Origin: CAVPRW01 sp046727435 [NCBI: bacterium]
Lineage (GTDB): Bacteria; Tectomicrobia; Entotheonellia; J063
Reading direction: 5' to 3'
Assembly: GCA_046727435.1 (NCBI GenBank)
Contig: JBKPCR010000033.1
Coordinates: 1-10,129 of the forward strand
Length of the DNA: 10,129 bases
Shown here: piece by piece, positions 5,956-10,129 of the stretch
How the letters are laid out: each line of letters starts with the position of its first letter
How positions within the stretch are numbered: position 1 is the first letter of the stretch
Position numbers and translations under genes: made by a program
Notes under the pieces: generated by a model
Database searches by the model: none
The model's input: only the letters and a program-made list of their open reading frames with translations
Told to the model about the DNA's origin: nothing

Positions 5956-7761
5956 ATGACGATCGAGGAGCACGCGTTGCGCCACTGGGTGCACCAGGTA
6001 GTCGCGGGGAAGGCCAGCCGGCGACAGTTCATGCACACCATGCTGGGGCTTGGCCTCTCCGGCCCCTTCACAGCCAATCTGCTGGCCGCCTGTGGCGGGG
6101 CCTCAGCACAGGGCCGACCGGCAGGGGCATCCGCCTTCACTCCGAACAAGCGAGGAGGCGGGGGCAAGCTGCGCCTGCTGTGGTGGCAGGCCCCCACGAT
6201 CCTGAATGCCCATCTCGCGGCCGGTACGAAGGACGTCGACGCCGCGCGCGCCATCTACGAACCATTGATCTCCGTCAATGCGGCTGGCGACTTCGTTCCG
6301 ATCCTAACGAGGGAGCTCCCTAGCCTGGGAAACGGTGACCTCGCGCGCGACGGCACCTGGGTCATCTGGCGCCTCAAGCCTGGGGTAGTCTGGCACGACG
6401 GCCAGCCCTTCACCGCCGCCGATGTCATCTTCACCTGGGAATATGCCAGCGACCCAGCCACAGGCGCGACCAGCGTCGGCGCGTACGAAAGAATCCTCCG
6501 TATGGAGCAGCTCGATGACCATGCTGTCAAGGTGGTCTTCCAAGAGCCCACCCCCCTCTGGCGGACCGGCGGCGGCGCCCAGATACTGCCCAAACATCTC
6601 TTCGCTGCATACAAAGGGCAACATGCTCGCAATGCCCCATACAACCTGAAGCCTGTTGGCACGGGACCCTATAAAATCGTCGAGTTCAAGCCAGGAGATG
6701 TCGCCCTCTATGAGCTCAATTTTCAGTACCACGTGCCCAACCGGCCCTTCTTCGATACCGTGGAACTGAAGGGTGGGGGGGATGCCACCTCCGCCGCCAG
6801 GGCCGTCATCCAGACGGGAGAGTTTGACTTCGCCTGGAACATGCTAGTGGAGAAGGACGTGCTCGATCGCATCGAACGGCAAGGGACGCGGGGCAGCTTC
6901 CACATCTACCCTGGCGCCGGCCTTGAGCACATTCAACTCAATCGCACTGATCCCTGGACGGAGGTCGATGGCGAGCGCAGCAGCCTCAAAATGCCACATC
7001 CCTTTCTCACCGACCTCCTGGTGCGGCGAGCGTACAACGTTGCCGTGGATCGGCGCGCCATTGTCGAGCACCTCTACGGTAATACTGGTCAAGTCACCAG
7101 TAACGTCCTGAATAGTCCTCCGCCGTTTCAGTCGCCCAATACCCGTTGGGAGTTCAACCTTGAGAAGGCGGCGCAGTGGCTTGATCAAGCCGGCTGGCGA
7201 CGCGGCAGCGACGGCAGCCGGATCAAGGATGGGCGGCGCATGAAGATCCTCTACCAGACCGCCGTGAACCCCGTCCGCCAGAAGACGCAGGTCATCGTGA
7301 AGAAAGCCCTGGAGCAGATCGGGGTGGAGGTTGAGCTCAAGACGGTAAATGCTGGAGTCTATTTCTCGAGCGACCCGGGAAACCCCGATACTATCGCCCA
7401 TTTCTATGCGGATGTGCAGATGTATAACCTGGACACTGGCATCGATCCCCAGCGGTTTATGCAACGGTTTGTGAGCTGGGAAATCGCACAAAAGGCGAAC
7501 AACTGGGCAGGCCGAAACATAGTGCGCTGGGCCAACGCCGAGTACGATCGCCTGTGGAAAGAAGCCGAGACCGAATTGGATCCGGTCAGGCGCGCCGCGC
7601 TGTTCATCCGCATGAACGACCTTCTCGTCGACGATGTGGTGGTCATCCCAGTGGTCTGGCGTAACCGGGTGGCCGCCGTGGGCCATCAATTAAAGGGGAT
7701 GGAGCTGAGCACGTGGGACTCCAATCTGTGGGATCTGGCCTTTTGGTATCGGCAGGCCTAG
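5956..7761 (+). CDS. Tat-exported ABC transporter solute-binding lipoprotein, oligopeptide family (SBP_bac_5)
   Basis: 601 residues from ATG 5956. The N terminus has a twin-arginine motif (SRRQFM, R22-R23), a hydrophobic stretch (MLGLGLSGPF) and a lipobox LLAAC with C46. The protein should therefore be exported folded by Tat and lipid-anchored outside the cytoplasmic membrane. The mature part has family 5 traits: YEPLISVN; a W.IWRLKPGVVWHDGQPFTA segment (about 135-155), the hallmark region of peptide-binding proteins; VGTGPYKIVEFKPGD; VRRAYNVAVDRRAIVEHLYG; and a C-terminal W.NRVAAVGHQLKGM. Such proteins deliver peptides, nickel, opines or other solutes to ABC permeases. No permease or ATPase gene follows; the next gene is an amine oxidase. 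The ligand may therefore be an amine or amine-containing compound, which is inference from context. Length is normal and the frame is intact. Confidence 0.93.
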   Translation: MTIEEHALRHWVHQVVAGKASRRQFMHTMLGLGLSGPFTANLLAACGGASAQGRPAGASAFTPNKRGGGGKLRLLWWQAPTILNAHLAAGTKDVDAARAIYEPLISVNAAGDFVPILTRELPSLGNGDLARDGTWVIWRLKPGVVWHDGQPFTAADVIFTWEYASDPATGATSVGAYERILRMEQLDDHAVKVVFQEPTPLWRTGGGAQILPKHLFAAYKGQHARNAPYNLKPVGTGPYKIVEFKPGDVALYELNFQYHVPNRPFFDTVELKGGGDATSAARAVIQTGEFDFAWNMLVEKDVLDRIERQGTRGSFHIYPGAGLEHIQLNRTDPWTEVDGERSSLKMPHPFLTDLLVRRAYNVAVDRRAIVEHLYGNTGQVTSNVLNSPPPFQSPNTRWEFNLEKAAQWLDQAGWRRGSDGSRIKDGRRMKILYQTAVNPVRQKTQVIVKKALEQIGVEVELKTVNAGVYFSSDPGNPDTIAHFYADVQMYNLDTGIDPQRFMQRFVSWEIAQKANNWAGRNIVRWANAEYDRLWKEAETELDPVRRAALFIRMNDLLVDDVVVIPVVWRNRVAAVGHQLKGMELSTWDSNLWDLAFWYRQA

Positions 7762-7781
7762 GGTTCCTTAGCCGGGACGGA

Positions 7782-7805
7782 GCTCAGACTCCCGCGGCCC
7801 TGAGC
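7782..7805 (+). other. Small inverted repeat between solute-binding protein and amine oxidase genes
   Basis: GCTCAG at 7782-7787 and CTGAGC at 7800-7805 form a 6-bp stem with a 12-base loop in the 98-base gap. An overlapping GGGA/TCCC pairing competes with it. There is no T-tract. It may be an attenuating or mRNA-processing structure, or chance. The short gap leaves open whether the two genes share a transcript. Confidence 0.3.
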
Positions 7806-7859
7806 CTTGAAGCGCAGAGATTACGGACACTGTGGCTTTCCAACTGAGGAGGGGATGTA

Positions 7860-9803
7860 ATGGTCGTAAGCGCAGCGTCGAACGAACGAAAGACCGCCGC
7901 ACCGCACCCGCTTGAGCCCCTCAGCCCTGGAGAGATCGCGGCCGCTGTGGCGATTATCCGCGCCAGCGGCAAGCTAGGGCCGAAGGCGCGGTTTGTCACG
8001 GTGGCCCTGCACGAACCCTCGAAGCAGGCGGTGCTAGCATACCGAGAAGGCGACACGCTCGAGCGCGAGGCGTTCGTCATCATTCTGGACAACGCGGATG
8101 GGGCGACCTATGAGGCAGTCGTGTCAATCACCATGGGCGCGATCAAGTCCTGGCAGCACATCCCGCATGTGCAACCGTCCATCATGTTGGATGAATTCTT
8201 CGAGTGCGAAAACACCCTCAAAAATGATCCGGACTTTCAAGAAGCCTTGCGCAAGCGTGGCATCACCGACTTCAGCCTGCTGATGGTGGACCCATGGTCG
8301 GCGGGGTACTACGGGGAAGCTGAAGAGCACACGTTGCGCCTGGCCCGGGCCTTAACCTGGGCCCGCACCGATCCCAACGACAACGGTTATGCCCACCCGG
8401 TCGAGGGCTTGCTGGCTCTCGTCGACCTCAACGCCATGAAGGTCGTCAAGATCGAGGACAACGGCGTCGTCCCACTGCCCACGCAGCCCGGCAACTATTC
8501 TACCGACCATATCAACGAGTTCCGGCAAGATTTGCGACCCCTCGACATCACACAACCTGAGGGTCCCAGTTTCACGGTTCAGGGGCATGAGGTGCGGTGG
8601 CAGAAATGGCGGTTCCGTATCGGATTTACCCCACGCGAAGGCCTCGTCCTCTATACGATCGGCTACGAAGACAAGGGCCGGCTACGGCCGGTGATCTACC
8701 GGGCTTCGCTGGTCGACATGGTCGTCCCTTACGGCGATCCGCACCCGAACCGCAACCGCCAAAACGCCTTCGACGTCGGTGAATACGGCATCGGCATGTT
8801 GGCCAACGCGCTCGAGCTCGGCTGCGACTGCCTCGGAGACATTCGCTACTTCGATGCCAACATGACCGATAGCCGGGGCCAAGTCGTGCAGTTGAAAAAC
8901 GCCGTCTGCATGCACGAGGAGGATTGCGGCATCCTATGGAAGCACATGGATTGGCGCACGAACCGCACGGAGGTACGACGGTCGCGCCGTCTTGTCGTGT
9001 CATTTATTGCCACCGTCGGCAACTACGAATACGGTTTCTACTGGTACTTCTATCAGGATGGCACCCTGCAGTTCGAGATCAAGATGACCGGTATCCTCAA
9101 TACCGGCGCCCTACCTGATGGAGAAACCCGCAAGTACGGGACGCTGGTGGCGCCCCGAGTCTATGCCCCCAACCACCAGCACTTCTTCAACGTCCGGTTG
9201 GACATGATGGTGGACGGCCTCCGGAACTCGGTCTATGAAGTCCACACCGAGGCCGAGCCCATGGGGCCGGAGAACCCGCTGGGCAACGCTTTCTATGAGG
9301 AATCGACGCTCCTGAGAACGGAGGCTGAGGCGCAGCAACTGACCGATGCCCTGCACGCGCGTTATTGGAAGATCGTCAATCCAGTCGTTCTGAACGGCCT
9401 GGGGGAGCCGGTGGCCTACAAGCTCATGCCAGGCGAAAACGTCCAGCCATTTGTCCACCCGGACGCCAGCGTCACCAAGCGAGCCGCGTTCATGACCAAG
9501 CATCTGTGGGTCACGCCGTATCATCCCGCCGAGAAATATGCCACTGGCGATTATCCGAACCAGCACCCGGGGGGCGCCGGACTGCCAGCGTGGACGCAGG
9601 CGAACCGCTCCATCGAGAACGCTGATGTGGTCGTTTGGTATACGATCGGCATGCACCACATTCCACGCCCCGAGGAATGGCCGGTGATGCCGGTTTCCTC
9701 CCTCGGGTTCAGTCTGAAGCCGCTGGGCTTCTTCGATCGCAACCCGGCTCTTGACGTCCCTCCGCCGATGTCCAGTCATTGCCATGGCTGTGCCATCACG
9801 TGA
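7860..9803 (+). CDS. Primary-amine oxidase (copper amine oxidase, TPQ-dependent)
   Basis: 647 residues. The ATG is preceded by GAGGAGGGG (7846-7854), five bases upstream. The enzyme oxidises primary amines to aldehydes with release of ammonia and hydrogen peroxide, using copper and a topaquinone made from its own tyrosine. All key residues are visible: catalytic base D305 in AFDVGEYG; the topaquinone precursor Y389 in TVGNYEYG; copper ligands H439 and H441 in NHQHFF; and H600 in MHHIPRPEEWPVMP. C324 and C350 fit the conserved core disulphide. N-terminal N2/N3-type domains (about 20-210) precede the large catalytic beta-sandwich, and length is normal for a bacterial enzyme. There is no signal peptide, so it is probably cytoplasmic, like the Arthrobacter enzymes. 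The C terminus ends in a His/Cys-rich HCHGC. Substrate class (phenethylamine, tyramine, histamine) cannot be told. The solute-binding protein upstream and the hydratase downstream suggest amine catabolism. Confidence 0.96.
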   Translation: MVVSAASNERKTAAPHPLEPLSPGEIAAAVAIIRASGKLGPKARFVTVALHEPSKQAVLAYREGDTLEREAFVIILDNADGATYEAVVSITMGAIKSWQHIPHVQPSIMLDEFFECENTLKNDPDFQEALRKRGITDFSLLMVDPWSAGYYGEAEEHTLRLARALTWARTDPNDNGYAHPVEGLLALVDLNAMKVVKIEDNGVVPLPTQPGNYSTDHINEFRQDLRPLDITQPEGPSFTVQGHEVRWQKWRFRIGFTPREGLVLYTIGYEDKGRLRPVIYRASLVDMVVPYGDPHPNRNRQNAFDVGEYGIGMLANALELGCDCLGDIRYFDANMTDSRGQVVQLKNAVCMHEEDCGILWKHMDWRTNRTEVRRSRRLVVSFIATVGNYEYGFYWYFYQDGTLQFEIKMTGILNTGALPDGETRKYGTLVAPRVYAPNHQHFFNVRLDMMVDGLRNSVYEVHTEAEPMGPENPLGNAFYEESTLLRTEAEAQQLTDALHARYWKIVNPVVLNGLGEPVAYKLMPGENVQPFVHPDASVTKRAAFMTKHLWVTPYHPAEKYATGDYPNQHPGGAGLPAWTQANRSIENADVVVWYTIGMHHIPRPEEWPVMPVSSLGFSLKPLGFFDRNPALDVPPPMSSHCHGCAIT

Positions 9804-9940
9804 TGGGGGAAGGGCTAGGTGTGGGTAACTGAATCTGACCAAGAGAGATCTTTCGTCGGGCAAATTATGGTAGATTGGAGACGTAAGTGTGTCTCTGACT
9901 GCCTGACGGCGTACATCGAGTCTACGTGTGAGGAAACCCC
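9804..9940. other. Gap between amine oxidase and hydratase genes
   Basis: 137 bases with no gene. A weak GAGAC/GTCTC inverted repeat with an 8-base loop lies around 9878-9895. No T-tract terminator follows the amine oxidase, and no clear promoter was found. The gap is long enough for a separate promoter. Confidence 0.3.
9930..9936 (+). promoter_or_regulatory. Ribosome binding site of the hydratase gene
   Basis: GAGGAAA is followed by four C and the ATG at 9941. It decides the start of a gene too short in this window to stand out by length. Confidence 0.6.
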
Positions 9941-10129
9941 ATGCTCGACGGCGACCGGATTCAACAAGCGGCTCGGTTCTTGTGGGAGGAGCATCGTGCT
10001 CAAAGACCCTTCGAGCCGATACCTGCAATCTCGGCTCCGCACACGGTTGACGAGGCCTATGCCATGCAGGAGGAGCTCCACTCGCTGATGACAGAGGTGC
10101 ACGGCCCCGTGGCCGGGTATAAAATCGCG
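9941..10129 (+). CDS. 2-keto-4-pentenoate hydratase / FAH-family enzyme (3' partial)
   Basis: 63 codons are open to the window end. The N terminus reads MLDGDRIQQAARFLWEEH, then RPFEPIPAI, TVDEAYAMQEEL and GPVAGYKIA. This order (AA..L....R..R.PF.P, then the T-x-x-E-A-Y-x-x-Q helix, then the VAGYKI strand) is characteristic of the 2-keto-4-pentenoate hydratase group of the fumarylacetoacetate hydrolase superfamily. These metal-dependent enzymes hydrate 2-hydroxypenta-2,4-dienoate in meta-cleavage of aromatic rings; close relatives decarboxylate 4-oxalocrotonate. Full proteins are about 260 residues, so roughly three quarters is missing here, including the metal site. The position after the amine oxidase would fit breakdown of an aromatic amine. 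Hydratase and decarboxylase cannot be separated from this fragment. Confidence 0.82.
   Translation, partial: MLDGDRIQQAARFLWEEHRAQRPFEPIPAISAPHTVDEAYAMQEELHSLMTEVHGPVAGYKIA

Noticed and set aside
6844-7689. 281-codon open frame on the - strand opposite the solute-binding protein
   Set aside because: It lies antisense to a clear family 5 solute-binding protein and has no domain-like pattern.
9111-10028. 305-codon open frame on the - strand opposite the amine oxidase
   Set aside because: It is the mirror of a gene with all catalytic residues identified. Long antisense frames are common in GC-rich coding DNA.
1-10129. CRISPR arrays, tRNA or rRNA genes
   Set aside because: No regularly spaced repeats, cloverleaf-like sequences or rRNA segments were seen on either strand.

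Overview
The window holds the end of one large gene, a run of accessory genes, two small operons and the front of a catabolic gene group, all on the + strand. Ribosome binding sites are Shine-Dalgarno type. The mix of gene types (a long cyclase/ATPase/TPR regulator, a Tat-exported solute-binding lipoprotein, a copper amine oxidase, a DinB-fold enzyme) suggests a large-genome, GC-rich environmental bacterium such as Candidatus Tectomicrobia/Entotheonella or Chloroflexota. That assignment is an impression from gene style and was not tested.

Layout. 1-449: C-terminal TPR part of a large signalling protein that begins outside the window. 450-924: a less GC-rich stretch with no gene I can support. 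925-2982: a degraded accessory cassette. It contains an intact gene of unknown function, a QueC-like (QatC-type) PP-loop gene that overlaps it by four bases but carries a frameshift and has lost its 3' end, and a RusA-type resolvase gene that has lost its 5' end. The two damaged genes meet at one junction near 2710-2725. 2982-3644: an intact protein combining a PD-(D/E)xK nuclease motif with a HEPN-like RNxxxH motif, translationally coupled to the RusA remnant. 3645-3964: no gene seen. 3965-4855: a two-gene operon of unknown function that ends in a strong hairpin over the last stop codon. 5064-5600: a DinB-fold protein. 5601-5724: a degenerate remnant of a serine-recombinase DNA-binding tail. 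5956-7761: Tat lipoprotein solute-binding protein of an oligopeptide-type ABC transporter. 7860-9803: copper-dependent primary-amine oxidase with all catalytic residues in place. 9941-end: N-terminal part of a 2-keto-4-pentenoate hydratase/FAH-family enzyme.

How the genes fit together. The last three genes could form a catabolic group: uptake of an amine or peptide, oxidation of the amine to an aldehyde, then hydration in a meta-cleavage type pathway. No transporter permease or ATPase is visible. The 925-3644 block looks like an accessory or defence-type island in decay: a QueC-like enzyme of the class used by Qat and type IV CBASS systems beside an unknown partner, followed by a resolvase/nuclease pair. 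The recombinase scrap at 5601-5724 also points to past mobile-element activity. The most interesting part is the unknown gene at 925 paired with the QueC-like gene. The copy here is probably inactive, but the pairing could identify a system that is intact elsewhere.
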